A program made the position numbers and the translations under genes. From assembly GCA_030603695.1 (NCBI GenBank), contig JAUVXF010000003.1, forward strand, positions 62,001 to 126,000: DNA of 64,000 nucleotides. The letters are read 5' to 3'. Shown piece by piece: positions 1-9,895 of the stretch (position 1 is its first letter; every line of letters begins with the position of its first letter). A model generated the notes under the pieces. The model was not told where the DNA came from, did not search any database, and saw nothing but the letters and a program-made list of their open reading frames with translations. The DNA comes from Natronohydrobacter sp. (GTDB lineage: Bacteria; Pseudomonadota; Alphaproteobacteria; Rhodobacterales; Rhodobacteraceae).

Positions 1-320
1 ACACCTCTGCCCAAGTGGCCAGTCGCGTAGCACAGGCGCGCAAGCTGCAAGAGGGGCGGTTTGCCGCATATCCGGGGCTGCGCGTGAATGCCGATGCCGA
101 AGGCGCGCTTCTGGAAGACATCGCCACACCCGATGCCGAAGGGCGCGCCCTGCTCACCCGCGCGGCAGAGCGCTTTGGCCTGACAGCACGCGGCTATCAC
201 CGTTTGTTGCGCGTGGCGCGCACCATTGCCGATCTGGAGGGCGCAGCACAAGTGCGCGCCCCACATATGGCCGAAGCGATCAGCTATCGGCTGATGATGG
301 CGCAGGAAGCACTGAGTTGA
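1..320 (+). CDS. ComM/YifB-type Mg-chelatase-like AAA ATPase, C-terminal end (partial)
   Basis: Only the last ~106 codons are present; the reading frame is already open at base 3 and the gene begins outside the window. The tail around RVARTIADLEGA and HMAEAISYR is the C-terminal helical domain typical of the ComM/YifB (Mg-chelatase ChlI-like) family, where these helices cap the AAA+ motor. In other bacteria ComM is a branch-migration helicase used in natural transformation; that role is family knowledge, not visible here. The stop overlaps the 3' end of the convergent esterase gene by about 41 bases. Confidence 0.8.
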   Translation, partial: TSAQVASRVAQARKLQEGRFAAYPGLRVNADAEGALLEDIATPDAEGRALLTRAAERFGLTARGYHRLLRVARTIADLEGAAQVRAPHMAEAISYRLMMAQEALS

Positions 321-1197
321 TGAAACTGGCGGCTTGTGCAAGCGCGATGCGCGCCTCTGGCAACCAGCCATGAAAGAACTGCCAGACATGGGGCAGATTG
401 CCCCATTCCTGCAAGCTGACCTCTGCGCCAGCGGCGCGCAAAACCTCTGCCATGCGCCGCGAATCATCCAGCAAAATCTCGCTGCGCGCGACTTGAAACA
501 GCACAGACGGCGCGCCCTCAAATTGCCCAAATAGCGGCGAGATGCGCGGATCGCGCGGATCCGCGCCCTGCAACACGCGCGCGCGCAGATCCTGCAACCG
601 TTGCACAGGCAGCAGGATTTCGCGCTGTGCATTGGCGCTGATGGAGGGGCCTGACAGTGTAAGATCGGCAAAGGGCGAGAAGGCAAAAACACAAGCCGGG
701 CGCGGCAGGTTGTTGGCGCATAGATGCGCCAGCAAGGCCAGTGCCAGCCCGCCCCCTGCCGAATCGCCCCCAAGCGCGATTTTTTCGGCCGTGATGCCGC
801 GCGCTGTCAGCGAGTTCCAAACGCAAAGCGCGTCTTCAAATGCGGCTGGAAACGGGTGTTCGGGCGCCAATCGGTAATCCGGCAGGCAGGTTTGCAAGCC
901 GCTTTTGCGGGTCAGGAACCGGGCAAGGGCCGCATGGGTGCGCGGATTTCCCATCACATAGCCGCCCCCGTGGAAATAGAGGATAAAGGGCGCATCCTGC
1001 GCGGGCCGCGCTGTCCAAAGTGCCGGAACGTGGCCCAAGGTATCGGGCGCAAATTTCAAATACGGCCTGCCTCGCGCATTCAAAAAGGCCCCGCGTTCAA
1101 ACCATTTGCGCGCGCTCAGGCTGTCACGCTGGCGGCGCAGGGCCGGGCGCACAAAGCGGCGCAGCACAACGCGCAGGGCCTTGAGCTGCCAACTCAT
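280..1197 (-). CDS. Alpha/beta hydrolase, HSL-type acetyl esterase/lipase family
   Basis: A 305-residue protein of the hormone-sensitive-lipase-like esterase family. HGGGYVMG forms the oxyanion-hole motif and GDSAGGG carries the nucleophilic serine; the acid and histidine are expected near the C-terminus ([10 protein letters not shown] contains the likely His). No signal peptide is seen, so it should be cytoplasmic and hydrolyse small esters; the substrate is not predictable. Its ATG overlaps the gshB stop as ATGA, suggesting translational coupling to gshB. Its 3' end runs antisense into the upstream ATPase gene. Confidence 0.85.
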   Translation of the reverse strand: MSWQLKALRVVLRRFVRPALRRQRDSLSARKWFERGAFLNARGRPYLKFAPDTLGHVPALWTARPAQDAPFILYFHGGGYVMGNPRTHAALARFLTRKSGLQTCLPDYRLAPEHPFPAAFEDALCVWNSLTARGITAEKIALGGDSAGGGLALALLAHLCANNLPRPACVFAFSPFADLTLSGPSISANAQREILLPVQRLQDLRARVLQGADPRDPRISPLFGQFEGAPSVLFQVARSEILLDDSRRMAEVLRAAGAEVSLQEWGNLPHVWQFFHGWLPEARIALAQAASFINSVLPAPSSADS

Positions 1198-2138
1198 TGC
1201 GCGCGGCGGGCCTCGATCGCTTGCCAGATCAGCGCCGCGCCATTGGTGCCGTCAAAGCGCTCCAATTCTTGCAGGCCAGTGGGCGAGGTGACGTTGATTT
1301 CTGTCAGGTAATCGCCGATCACATCTATCCCCACAAAAATCTGGCCCTTTTCACGCAAAAGCGGGCCGATGGCGGCGCAGATTTCGCGGTCGCGCGCGGT
1401 CAGGCCAATTTTCTCTGGCCGTCCGCCAACATGCATGTTGGATCGTGTCTCTCCCACGGCAGGGACGCGGTTGATCGCGCCAATGGCTTCGCCATCCACC
1501 AGAATGATGCGTTTATCACCGGCGCTGACAGCGGGAAGATATTTTTGCACGATCAAGGGTTCGCGGCTGATGCCTGTAAACAACTCATGCAGAGAGGCCA
1601 GATTGCGGTCATTCGGGTCAAGCCGGAACACACCTGCGCCACCATTTCCGTATAGAGGCTTGAGGATCACATCCCCATGCTCTGCCTTGAAGGTGCGGAT
1701 CGTGGCCAGATCGCGCGCGATCATGGTGGGGGGGGTGAGGTCAGGAAATTGCAGCACCAACAGTTTTTCGGGGTAATTTCGCACCCAGAACGGATCATTG
1801 ACCACCAATGTCTTGGGATGGATCATGTCCAGAAGGTGGGTGGTGGTGATATAGCCCATATCAAAGGGCGGGTCTTGGCGCAGCCAGACCACATCCATCG
1901 TTGCAAGATCGATCAGCGCTTCGTCCTGAAAGGTGACATGCGCATTCTTTACCCGCTGCAACGTAACTTCGCGCGCCAGCGCCAGAACGCGCCCTTCGCG
2001 GAAGACCAGCTTTTCGGGCGAATAGACAAAATTTCTGTGCCCGCGCGTCTGTGCTTCCAGCGCAATACGGAATGTGCTGTCTGCATCTATATTTACGGTT
2101 TCAATCGGATCCATCTGGTAGGCGATTTGCAAGCCCAT
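1194..2138 (-). CDS. gshB: Glutathione synthase
   Basis: ATP-grasp ligase (314 aa) joining gamma-glutamylcysteine and glycine, the last step of glutathione synthesis. The N-terminus [13 protein letters not shown], the ATP-grasp loop [11 protein letters not shown] and the C-terminal [12 protein letters not shown] are characteristic of bacterial GshB, and the length matches the family. I chose the ATG at 2138 over an upstream in-frame start because GAGGAA lies just before it and the family begins at MGLQ. It is followed by an esterase gene with an ATGA overlap and lies downstream of yraN and rsmI on the same strand. Confidence 0.93.
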   Translation of the reverse strand: MGLQIAYQMDPIETVNIDADSTFRIALEAQTRGHRNFVYSPEKLVFREGRVLALAREVTLQRVKNAHVTFQDEALIDLATMDVVWLRQDPPFDMGYITTTHLLDMIHPKTLVVNDPFWVRNYPEKLLVLQFPDLTPPTMIARDLATIRTFKAEHGDVILKPLYGNGGAGVFRLDPNDRNLASLHELFTGISREPLIVQKYLPAVSAGDKRIILVDGEAIGAINRVPAVGETRSNMHVGGRPEKIGLTARDREICAAIGPLLREKGQIFVGIDVIGDYLTEINVTSPTGLQELERFDGTNGAALIWQAIEARRAQ

Positions 2139-2228
2139 GCGTTCCTCATCTGGTCTGGTTTGGTGGCGGGCCGCGCCCACGCCCCAAGTAGATGGCCCAT
2201 GTCTGGCAGCGTTGCAATGCCTGCCCTG

Positions 2229-2582
2229 CTATTGACCGAGCGCATTTTCCAGAACCTTCACCTCTCCATAGGAATTGACGAGGGCCACATCGAAGCGCGC
2301 TTCGGTTAACAGCCCTTTGGGCTGGGCGCCCAGATATTCGTTTGCGGTCTCATAAATGCGGGCAATCTGGCCCGCCCCAATCCGCGCCATTGCGGCCTCA
2401 AAGCTTTTGCTTTTCTTCACTTCTACAAAGATGACAGCCTCGCCTTGCCCCAAAACAAGGTCAATTTCGCCGCGCAAACCCCGAAACCGCCGCGCCCGAA
2501 GCGTATAGCCCGCGCTTTGATAGCTGCGCAGAACCATCTCTTCCGCCGCCAGCCCCGCATGATAATTTCGCGCCTGCCTCAT
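2229..2582 (-). CDS. YraN family (UPF0102) endonuclease-fold protein
   Basis: A 117-residue protein with the UPF0102 pattern: RRFRGLRGEIDLVL followed by VIFVEVKKSK gives the E-D-ExK arrangement of a restriction-endonuclease-like fold. The family function is not established. The start codon overlaps the rsmI stop (ATGA), a gene pairing that is common in proteobacteria, so the two are probably co-translated. The fold assignment is firm by motif; nuclease activity is only an inference. Confidence 0.88.
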   Translation of the reverse strand: MRQARNYHAGLAAEEMVLRSYQSAGYTLRARRFRGLRGEIDLVLGQGEAVIFVEVKKSKSFEAAMARIGAGQIARIYETANEYLGAQPKGLLTEARFDVALVNSYGEVKVLENALGQ

Positions 2583-3478
2583 GTCTGTGTGCCTTTTGCC
2601 AAAGCTGCCTGATAAACTTGCCGCCGCGGCAACCCCAAAGCTTCCGCTACATGCGCAACAGCATCTTTTACGCGCATATGCTGCAACGCCTGTTCCAGCG
2701 CGGCATCCAGCGCATCTTCGGTGGCAGCAACTGCGGTTGCACGATCCACAACCAGCACGATTTCCCCGCGCAAAGCCCGATCTGCCGCTTCGCGCGCCTG
2801 CACGTCCTGATGCAAGGCCCTCAAAGACATACGCAAAACTTCCTCATGGCGTTTGGTCAATTCCCTGCACAGCGCCGCTTCTCTTTCTTCTCCCAACACC
2901 TCGCATAATTCCCCTAAGAATCGGCTAATGCGTTTGGGGGACTCGTAAAAAACAAGCGTGGTGGGAATTTTCGCGGCCTCTTGCAGGAATTTGCGCCTTG
3001 CGCCGGATTGCGACGGCGCGAATCCTAGAAATGTAAAGCGGTCGCTGGGCAGTCCGGCCACTGTCAGCGCCGCCAGCAGCGCCGAAGGGCCGGGGGCAGA
3101 GTGCAGCGCATGGCCCCCGGCGATGGTGGCGCGTGCAAGCTGATAGCCCGGATCGGCCACAAGCGGTGTGCCGGCTTCGGATGCATACAGCACCGATTTT
3201 CCGGCTTGCAGATACCCCATGATCTTGGGGCGCATCTGCGCCCCGTTGTGATCGTGATAGGCCAGCAAGGGCCGCCCACCAACGCTGAGGCCATGAATTT
3301 CCATCAAGCGGCGCAGGCTGCGGGTATCTTCGGCCACAAGCACATCACAACCCGCCAGCAGATCGAGGGCGCGCAGGGTGATATCACGCGCAGCGCCGAT
3401 GGGGGTGGCGATCAGGTGCAGGCCAGCAGGGATGGCTTTGGCGCTGCCGGGCTGGGGGAATGTATCGGCAATGGGCAT
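2579..3478 (-). CDS. rsmI: 16S rRNA (cytidine1402-2'-O)-methyltransferase
   Basis: A 299-residue tetrapyrrole-methylase-fold enzyme that uses S-adenosylmethionine to 2'-O-methylate C1402 in the decoding centre of 16S rRNA. LHLIATPIGAARDITLRAL near the N-terminus, LVAEDTRSLRRL and SEAGTPLVADPG are the RsmI signatures. AAGGAC precedes the ATG. It is the first gene of a minus-strand cluster continuing into yraN and probably gshB, divergent from the LpoA-like gene across a 125-base promoter region. Confidence 0.95.
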   Translation of the reverse strand: MPIADTFPQPGSAKAIPAGLHLIATPIGAARDITLRALDLLAGCDVLVAEDTRSLRRLMEIHGLSVGGRPLLAYHDHNGAQMRPKIMGYLQAGKSVLYASEAGTPLVADPGYQLARATIAGGHALHSAPGPSALLAALTVAGLPSDRFTFLGFAPSQSGARRKFLQEAAKIPTTLVFYESPKRISRFLGELCEVLGEEREAALCRELTKRHEEVLRMSLRALHQDVQAREAADRALRGEIVLVVDRATAVAATEDALDAALEQALQHMRVKDAVAHVAEALGLPRRQVYQAALAKGTQT

Positions 3479-3603
3479 TTGCGTGTCCTTGAGGGTCTTG
3501 CGCGATTGTGCAGGGCGCGGGGGATCAGAGCGTTTACTTCATCTGCGCCCTTATTTACTGTGCCGAGTCGGTGGATGCGTGACAAGACAGGAGCATGAAG
3601 CAC

Positions 3604-4791
3604 ATGAACAGGCCTTCTCAATCCGGCTATCGCGGCGCGCTGTCAAGGCGGGCCATGTTGCTTTCGGCAGGGGCTACTGTGCTTGTTGCGGCCTGCGACA
3701 TGCCCGCGCCCGGCCTGTCTGGCCCGCGTGTTGATGCGACGCGCCCTGTCGCGGTGGCGCTGCTTGTGCCCGGCGGGGGCGGCAATGAAGACCGGGACGC
3801 ATTGGCGCGCAATCTGGAAAATGCCGCGCGGCTTGCAATTGCGGATTTGCAGGGGGTGCAAATTGATTTGCGCGTATATCAGACGGCGGGCGATCCGCAG
3901 CGCGCCGCGACCATGGCCGCGCGCGCTGTCACAGACGGCGCGCAGATCATCCTTGGCCCGCTATTCGCAGATTCGGCGCGGGCCGTTGGCCCTGTCGCGG
4001 CCCAAGCGGGTGTGAATGTTCTGAGCTTTTCCAACAACCCCGATGTTGCGGGCGGGAATATCTTTCTGCTTGGGCCGATGTTTGACAACACGGCAACACG
4101 GGTTCTGGGTTATGCGGTGGCGCAGGGCAAGGGCCGCGTCATGCTTGTGTCGGAACAGACAGAGGCCGGGCAGGTGGCAGAGCGCGCGATCCGTGTTGCG
4201 GCGGCGCGCACGGGCGCGACAATCGTGGCGGCCCAAAGCTATGAGCTGTCGCAACAGGGCATTGTGCAGGCATTGCCGCGCATAACGTCATCGGCGCGCG
4301 CAACAGGCGCGCAAAGCCTGATGCTGACGGCCGGGCCGAATGATGCCTTGCCGCTCTTGGCGGAACTCTTGCCTCAAAACGGGCTTTCCCCAAGCGCGAT
4401 ACAGTATATGGGTTTGCGGCGTTGGGATATCCCGCCGTCCAGCCTGTCCATCTCTGGGTTGCAGGGCGGATGGTTTGCCCTTCCAGATCCCGCGCTTACA
4501 GCGCAGTTTGAAGGGCGCTATGCCAATACTTACGGTGCTGCCCCAAATGCGGTTGCGGCCTTGGCCTATGATGGAATTGCCGCCATCGGCGCCTTGATCC
4601 GCCGTGGCGGCCCGGCACCTTTTTCGGCAGAATCCCTGACCCAGCCATCGGGCTTTGCAGGGGTCACGGGCGTTTTCCGCTTCCGCAGCGATGGCAGTAA
4701 TGAACGGGGGCTGGCGCTGGCTGAAATCCGGGAACAGACAGTGTCCGTGCTTAGCCCTGCGCCACGCAGCTTTACGGGGGGCGGGGCCTGA
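3604..4791 (+). CDS. Penicillin-binding protein activator (LpoA/LppC-like) lipoprotein
   Basis: A 395-residue exported lipoprotein. An arginine-rich N-region (SRRAMLLS), a hydrophobic stretch and the lipobox LVAAC (Cys about residue 31) are visible; the rest is a type I periplasmic-binding-protein fold, with ILGPLFADSARAVGPVAAQ typical of LpoA/LppC proteins that activate class A PBPs from the outer membrane. Starts at 3595 and 3604 are both possible; AGGAG ends one base before the first and ten before the second, so I prefer 3604. glnD starts two bases after the stop, so the two are probably cotranscribed. Activation of a PBP is family inference. Confidence 0.85.
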   Translation: MNRPSQSGYRGALSRRAMLLSAGATVLVAACDMPAPGLSGPRVDATRPVAVALLVPGGGGNEDRDALARNLENAARLAIADLQGVQIDLRVYQTAGDPQRAATMAARAVTDGAQIILGPLFADSARAVGPVAAQAGVNVLSFSNNPDVAGGNIFLLGPMFDNTATRVLGYAVAQGKGRVMLVSEQTEAGQVAERAIRVAAARTGATIVAAQSYELSQQGIVQALPRITSSARATGAQSLMLTAGPNDALPLLAELLPQNGLSPSAIQYMGLRRWDIPPSSLSISGLQGGWFALPDPALTAQFEGRYANTYGAAPNAVAALAYDGIAAIGALIRRGGPAPFSAESLTQPSGFAGVTGVFRFRSDGSNERGLALAEIREQTVSVLSPAPRSFTGGGA

Positions 4792-4793
4792 GC

Positions 4794-7601
4794 GTGCCGC
4801 ACCACATGAGCAGCGAAAGCATCGGGCGCGCAATGCCCCAATTGTCTGCCGCCTCGGCAGAATTTTTCCCGCCAGAGCGTGTTTTGGATTTAACCAAGAT
4901 GCAGGCGCAGCTTGGGGCGGCTTTGGCCGCAGCCCCCGCAGATGATGGCAAGGCGCAGCGCGGCGCAATTGTCTCTGTGCTGAAAACCGCACTGAAAGAG
5001 GCAGATGCGCAACTGGAAGCGCTGTTTGTCCAACATCCAACAGATGCCCGCGCCTTTGTGGCCGCCAAAAGCTGGCTGACAGATGTGATTGTCACGACAG
5101 CGTTGGATCTGGTGCAAACGCGGCTGCACCCCAATCCCAACCCATCAGAGGGAGAGCGGATCGCTGTGCTGGCTGTGGGCGGCTATGGCCGCGCCGAAAT
5201 GGCGCCGCATTCGGATATTGACCTGCTGTTTCTGGTGCCGTGGAAAGTGACAGGATGGGTGGAGAAGGTCATTGAATCCACATTGTATATCCTATGGGAT
5301 TTGCGGCTGAAGGTGGGGCATGCCAGCCGCAGTGTAAATGAATGCCTGCGCTTGGGCCGCGAGGATGTGACCATTCGCACCGCGCTTCTGGAACATCGGT
5401 TTTTAATGGGCAATCAGGCTTTGGCCGATACGCTGCGCCGCAGACTATGGACAGAGCTATTCGCCAAGACCCATGCCGATTTTGTCGAAGCCAAATTGGC
5501 CGAACGCACAGATCGTCACACAAAAATTGGCAATCAGCGCTACATGCTGGAGCCGAATGTCAAAGAAGGCAAAGGCGGGTTGCGCGATCTGCAAACCCTG
5601 TATTGGATCGCGAAATACATCCATGAGGTTGATCAGGCACAAGAACTTGTCGGGCTGGGATTTTTCAGGGCCGAGGAATATGAGACATTTCGCGCGGCGG
5701 AAACATTCCTTTGGGCGGTGCGCTGCCATATGCATCACCTCTCTGGCCGCGCGGTAGAGCAGCTTACCTTTGATCTGCAAGTCGGCGTGGCAGAGCGCTT
5801 GGGCTATAGCGATCACGGGGGGCGGCGCGGGGTCGAGCATTTCATGCAAGACTATTTCCGCCATGCGACCCATGTGGGCGATCTGACGCGGATTTTCCTG
5901 ACAGAATTGGAAGCGCGCCATGTGAAGCGCGAGCCAATCTTGCGCCATTTCTTCAATCGGCGCAAGCAGATGCGCTATGGTCTTAAAGTGGTTCACAACC
6001 GCTTGGATATTACCAATCCGGCTGATTTTCTGTCAGATCCTCTAAATATCCTGCGTCTGTTTGAAGAAGGGCTGATTACCGGATTTTTGCTGCATCCCAA
6101 TGCCATGCGCCTTGTTGCTGCCAATCTGCACTTGATAGATGAGAAGCTGCGCCAGAACCCAGAGGCTCAGAAGCTGTTTTTGCGGTTGATGCTGAAACAT
6201 GCCAATCCCGAACGGGCCTTGCGGCGGATGAATGAGCTGGGGGTTCTGGCAGCCTTTCTGCCGGAATTTGAACCTATCGTGGCGATGATGCAATTCAACG
6301 TGTATCACCATTACACAGTGGATGAGCATACGATCCAATGTATCAGCACCCTTGCCCAGATTGAACGAAACGAATTGCGCGAGGAATTGCCTGTTGTTTC
6401 GCGCATTCTGGAGGAGGGGGTGAACCGGCGCGCGCTTTACGTTGCGCTGTTGCTGCATGACATCGGCAAAGGGCGGCCAGAGGATCACTCTGTTTTGGGG
6501 GCGCAGATTGCACGCCGCGTGGCCCCCCGTTTGGGGCTGAAAAAAGCCGAATGCGACACCGTGGAATGGCTGGTGCGCTATCATCTGCTGATGGCCGATA
6601 CCGCCCAAAAGCGCGATATCGCAGATCCCCGCACCCTGCGTGATTTCGCCAAGCTGGTCAAAACGCGCGAGCGGCTGGATTTGCTGACAGTATTGACAGT
6701 GTGCGATATCCGTGGCGTCGGGCCGGGCACTTGGAACAACTGGAAAGCCCAGCTTTTGCGCACGCTTTACCGCGAAACAGCTACGGCGCTGGAAAAGGGT
6801 CTGGAAGAGATTAACCGTGAAAAGCGCACGGATGAAGCCAAGCGCGCCCTGCGCGAGGCGTTGGAGGATTGGCCGCGCGCAGAACTGCGCGCAGAGCTTG
6901 CGCGCCATTATGATCCCTTCTGGCAAGGCCTGCCCACAGATACGCAACTGGTGTTTGCGCGCCTGTTGCAGGGCATTTCGGGCGATGAAATCCGCATAGA
7001 TCTGCACCCAGATCCCGACCGCGACGCCACGCGCGCCTGTTTCGTGCTGTCAGACCATCCCGGCATTTTCGCGCGTTTCGCGGGCGCCTTGGCGCTGGTG
7101 GGCGCGAATATCGTAGATGCGCGCACCTACACAACGAAAGACGGATTTGCCACTGCGGTATTCTGGGTGCAGGATTCCGATGGCCATCCCTATGAGGAAG
7201 AGCGCCTGCCGCGCCTGCGCAAGATGATTGAAAAAACGCTGGCGGGTGAGGTGGTCGCCTCGCATGCACTGGCGGATCGTGACAAGGTGAAAAAGCGCGA
7301 GCGCGCGTTTCGCCTGCCCACGCATATCAGTTTTGATAATGAAGGGTCAGAGATTTACACGATCATCGAGGTGGATACGCGCGATCGTCCGGGGCTTCTG
7401 TTCGATCTGGCACGCACGCTGGCGGATTCAAACGTCTATATTGCCAGCGCCGTGATTGCGACATATGGCGTGCAGGCGGTGGATACATTCTATGTGAAAG
7501 ACATGTTCGGGCTAAAGCTGCATTCCAAATCCAAGCAAGAGGCGCTGGAACGCAAGTTGCGCGCGGCAATCGCGGCCGGGGCAGAGCGGGCGGCGCGCTG
7601 A
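4794..7601 (+). CDS. glnD: Bifunctional [protein-PII] uridylyltransferase/uridylyl-removing enzyme
   Basis: A 935-residue nitrogen sensor that uridylylates PII proteins when glutamine is low and removes UMP when it is high. The nucleotidyltransferase motif GGYGRAEMAPHSDIDLL lies at about residues 128-145, the HD motif LLHDIGKGRPEDHS at about 550-565, and two ACT-like glutamine-sensing regions occupy roughly residues 740-820 and 855-930. The start is probably GTG at 4794, placed about eight bases after a GGGG run; an ATG at 4806 is the alternative. The stop overlaps the murJ start (TGATGG), so murJ is probably translationally coupled. Confidence 0.96.
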   Translation: MPHHMSSESIGRAMPQLSAASAEFFPPERVLDLTKMQAQLGAALAAAPADDGKAQRGAIVSVLKTALKEADAQLEALFVQHPTDARAFVAAKSWLTDVIVTTALDLVQTRLHPNPNPSEGERIAVLAVGGYGRAEMAPHSDIDLLFLVPWKVTGWVEKVIESTLYILWDLRLKVGHASRSVNECLRLGREDVTIRTALLEHRFLMGNQALADTLRRRLWTELFAKTHADFVEAKLAERTDRHTKIGNQRYMLEPNVKEGKGGLRDLQTLYWIAKYIHEVDQAQELVGLGFFRAEEYETFRAAETFLWAVRCHMHHLSGRAVEQLTFDLQVGVAERLGYSDHGGRRGVEHFMQDYFRHATHVGDLTRIFLTELEARHVKREPILRHFFNRRKQMRYGLKVVHNRLDITNPADFLSDPLNILRLFEEGLITGFLLHPNAMRLVAANLHLIDEKLRQNPEAQKLFLRLMLKHANPERALRRMNELGVLAAFLPEFEPIVAMMQFNVYHHYTVDEHTIQCISTLAQIERNELREELPVVSRILEEGVNRRALYVALLLHDIGKGRPEDHSVLGAQIARRVAPRLGLKKAECDTVEWLVRYHLLMADTAQKRDIADPRTLRDFAKLVKTRERLDLLTVLTVCDIRGVGPGTWNNWKAQLLRTLYRETATALEKGLEEINREKRTDEAKRALREALEDWPRAELRAELARHYDPFWQGLPTDTQLVFARLLQGISGDEIRIDLHPDPDRDATRACFVLSDHPGIFARFAGALALVGANIVDARTYTTKDGFATAVFWVQDSDGHPYEEERLPRLRKMIEKTLAGEVVASHALADRDKVKKRERAFRLPTHISFDNEGSEIYTIIEVDTRDRPGLLFDLARTLADSNVYIASAVIATYGVQAVDTFYVKDMFGLKLHSKSKQEALERKLRAAIAAGAERAAR

Positions 7602-9163
7602 TGGCCCGTATCCGGCTGGTGGCGGGGTTTCTGACGGTGGGGCTATGGACGCTGCTAAGCCGTGTCTTCGGCTTTGTGCGCGATGTGATGATGGCCGCTT
7701 ACCTTGGCGCTGGCCCGGTGACGGATGCGTTTTTCGTGGCCTTTTCGCTGCCCAACATGTTCCGCCGCTTTTTTGCCGAAGGGGCGTTCAATTTCGCCTT
7801 TGTGCCCATATTCGCCAAAAAGCACGAGGCCGGAGAAGATGCCGAAAGTTTCGCGCGCGATGCGTTCTGGGGCATGGCGGCGCTGCTTTTGGTGTTTTCC
7901 ACGCTGGCAGTGATTGCCATGCCGTTTCTGGTCTGGGCCATGGCCGCCGGGTTTGCGCAGGATGGGCGCTTTGATATGGCTGTGGTCTTTGGGCGGGTGG
8001 CCTTTCCCTATATTTTCTTCATCTCGCTGACGGCGCTGTTATCGGGAATGCTGAATGCGGTGGGGCGGTTTACGGCTGCGGCGGCGGCACCTGTGCTGCT
8101 GAACGTGGTTTTCGTGGCTGCAATGCTGCTTGCGGATCGTGCTGGCTGGCCGATGGGGCTTACGCTGTCTTATGCCGTGCCTGTTGCTGGTGTGGCGCAG
8201 CTTGCCATGCTGTGGGTTGCCGTGCGCCAAGCGGGTTTCAAGATGCGGTTTCGTCGCCCAAGGCTGACGCCGGAACTCAAACGCCTTGCCATCATCGCGG
8301 CCCCGGCCGTACTGGCAGGGGGCGTCGTGCAGATAAATCTGATCGTCGGGCGACAGGTTGCCAGCTTTACCGAAAATGCGGTGTCCTGGCTGTCTTATGC
8401 CGATAGACTGTATCAGCTGCCTTTGGGGGTGGTGGGAATTGCTGTTGGGGTGGTGCTATTGCCCGAACTTTCGCGCCGTCTGCGCGCGGGGGATGTTGGC
8501 GCGGGCCAGCACAGTTTTAACCGTGGGTTGGAGTTTTCGTTGTTTCTGACCCTGCCATCGGCGGTGGCGCTGGTGGTGATTGCAACGCCCATCGTCTCTG
8601 TGCTTTTTGGGCGGGGGGCATGGACAGAAGCCGATACCCAAGCCACAGCGCTGGCGCTGGCCATCTATGCGCTAGGGCTTCCGGCATTCGTGCTGCATAA
8701 AGTGCTTCAGCCTTTGTATTATGCCCGCCACGATACCAAACGCCCTTTCAAATTCGCGCTCGTGTCACTGGTGGTGAATGCGGTTGTGGCGATAGGTCTG
8801 ATGCCTGTGATTGGGTTTATCGCTGCCGCCCTTGCCACCACTCTGGCGGCATGGGTGATGGTCTGGCAATTATGGCGCGGCGCGCGCGGCATGGGGCAGG
8901 CGGCACAGCTGGATACGCAGATGAAAACGCGGATGTGGCGGATCATTCTGGCCTCGGTGGTGATGGGGGCGGTGCTTTATGGGCTGAATCTGGCTCTTGC
9001 CGAATGGCTGGTGGTTTCGGGCAAGCGGTATCTGGCACTTTTGGCGCTCATCCTTGGGGGCACGGCGGTATATTTGGGAGTGGGCCAAGTGATTGGCGCG
9101 TTCAGCCTTGGCGAATTGCGCGCGGCGCTCCGCCGCTCACGCGCGGCGAATTCGGGCGCGTAA
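7601..9163 (+). CDS. murJ: Lipid II flippase MurJ
   Basis: A 520-residue integral membrane protein of the MOP superfamily with many hydrophobic segments (about 13-14 helices expected). It flips lipid II across the inner membrane during peptidoglycan synthesis. Family motifs near the N-terminus include SRVFGFVRDVMMA, PNMFRRFFAEGAFNFAFVP and the following cytoplasmic loop. The start overlaps the glnD stop, and its last 27 bases overlap the convergent rhomboid-like gene. Confidence 0.95.
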   Translation: MARIRLVAGFLTVGLWTLLSRVFGFVRDVMMAAYLGAGPVTDAFFVAFSLPNMFRRFFAEGAFNFAFVPIFAKKHEAGEDAESFARDAFWGMAALLLVFSTLAVIAMPFLVWAMAAGFAQDGRFDMAVVFGRVAFPYIFFISLTALLSGMLNAVGRFTAAAAAPVLLNVVFVAAMLLADRAGWPMGLTLSYAVPVAGVAQLAMLWVAVRQAGFKMRFRRPRLTPELKRLAIIAAPAVLAGGVVQINLIVGRQVASFTENAVSWLSYADRLYQLPLGVVGIAVGVVLLPELSRRLRAGDVGAGQHSFNRGLEFSLFLTLPSAVALVVIATPIVSVLFGRGAWTEADTQATALALAIYALGLPAFVLHKVLQPLYYARHDTKRPFKFALVSLVVNAVVAIGLMPVIGFIAAALATTLAAWVMVWQLWRGARGMGQAAQLDTQMKTRMWRIILASVVMGAVLYGLNLALAEWLVVSGKRYLALLALILGGTAVYLGVGQVIGAFSLGELRAALRRSRAANSGA

Positions 9164-9811
9164 TCCGGGCCGCAAGGCCAATGCCAGCGCGGCCCCTGTG
9201 GCGCAAGCGGCAATATCGGCAAGCCAATCTGCCCCGCCCCCCACCAAAAGCGCAAGCCCGATACGCCCGGCTAAAAGCATGCCCACAAGCCCAAGTGCCA
9301 AGATTTGCGCGCGCCGATCTTCTGCCACGCGCAGCGCCAAAGCGCCGTAGCATCCCGCAAGCGCGAATATCAGCGGATAGCCTCCGATCAGCCACGCACC
9401 AGAGGGCGCGACCAGCCCAAAAGCAAATCCCCCGGCCCCCTGCGCCAAAGCGGCAATCACAATCAACCGAAGTGATCCGAGCGCCTGAGCGCAATATTTG
9501 CCAAGGGCCGCAAGGATTGCCACAACAAGGCCAGCTTGCACTGGCCCCAGATGCACAAAGCCAAAGCCAAGGTAGCGCAGCAGATGCTCTAACGGGGCTT
9601 GATGGCTGTCCAGCATCCAGCGTTGCAGATCGGGCGAGATACCAACCGCCGTAACTGCCCGCATGCGCCAGCCCGCGCTGTCTGGCCAGTTGACCAGCCC
9701 ATGCCCTGCGGCCGAAAGCGCCAATTCCACCCCGGCAATGGCCAGCACCATCGCCCACACGCCCCAAGGCAGGGAAATGAAGGGCGGGGAAAGATGGTTA
9801 TCCTCTGTCAT
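9137..9811 (-). CDS. Rhomboid-family membrane protein lacking the usual catalytic residues
   Basis: A 224-residue protein with about six hydrophobic helices. LGFGFVHLGP (residues 81-90) resembles the rhomboid L1/TM2 region, and its place between murJ and trpS fits a rhomboid-family protein common in Rhodobacteraceae. The helix expected to hold GxSG instead reads GGYPLIFALAG (143-153), and the last helix, DWLADIAACATG, has no catalytic His. It therefore looks like a rhomboid-fold pseudoprotease. I placed the start at MTEDNHLS (9811); the frame stays open upstream, but that part overlaps trpS antisense. The assignment to rhomboids is by overall pattern only. Confidence 0.65.
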   Translation of the reverse strand: MTEDNHLSPPFISLPWGVWAMVLAIAGVELALSAAGHGLVNWPDSAGWRMRAVTAVGISPDLQRWMLDSHQAPLEHLLRYLGFGFVHLGPVQAGLVVAILAALGKYCAQALGSLRLIVIAALAQGAGGFAFGLVAPSGAWLIGGYPLIFALAGCYGALALRVAEDRRAQILALGLVGMLLAGRIGLALLVGGGADWLADIAACATGAALALALRPGLRARIRRA

Positions 9812-9895
9812 GCTTGGGGCGGCCCTTTGGTTGACCTTGCATCCCTGCAAGGCTAATGCAGCGTGATCGCCATTTCCAGCAGGGAGTCCCCTCGC

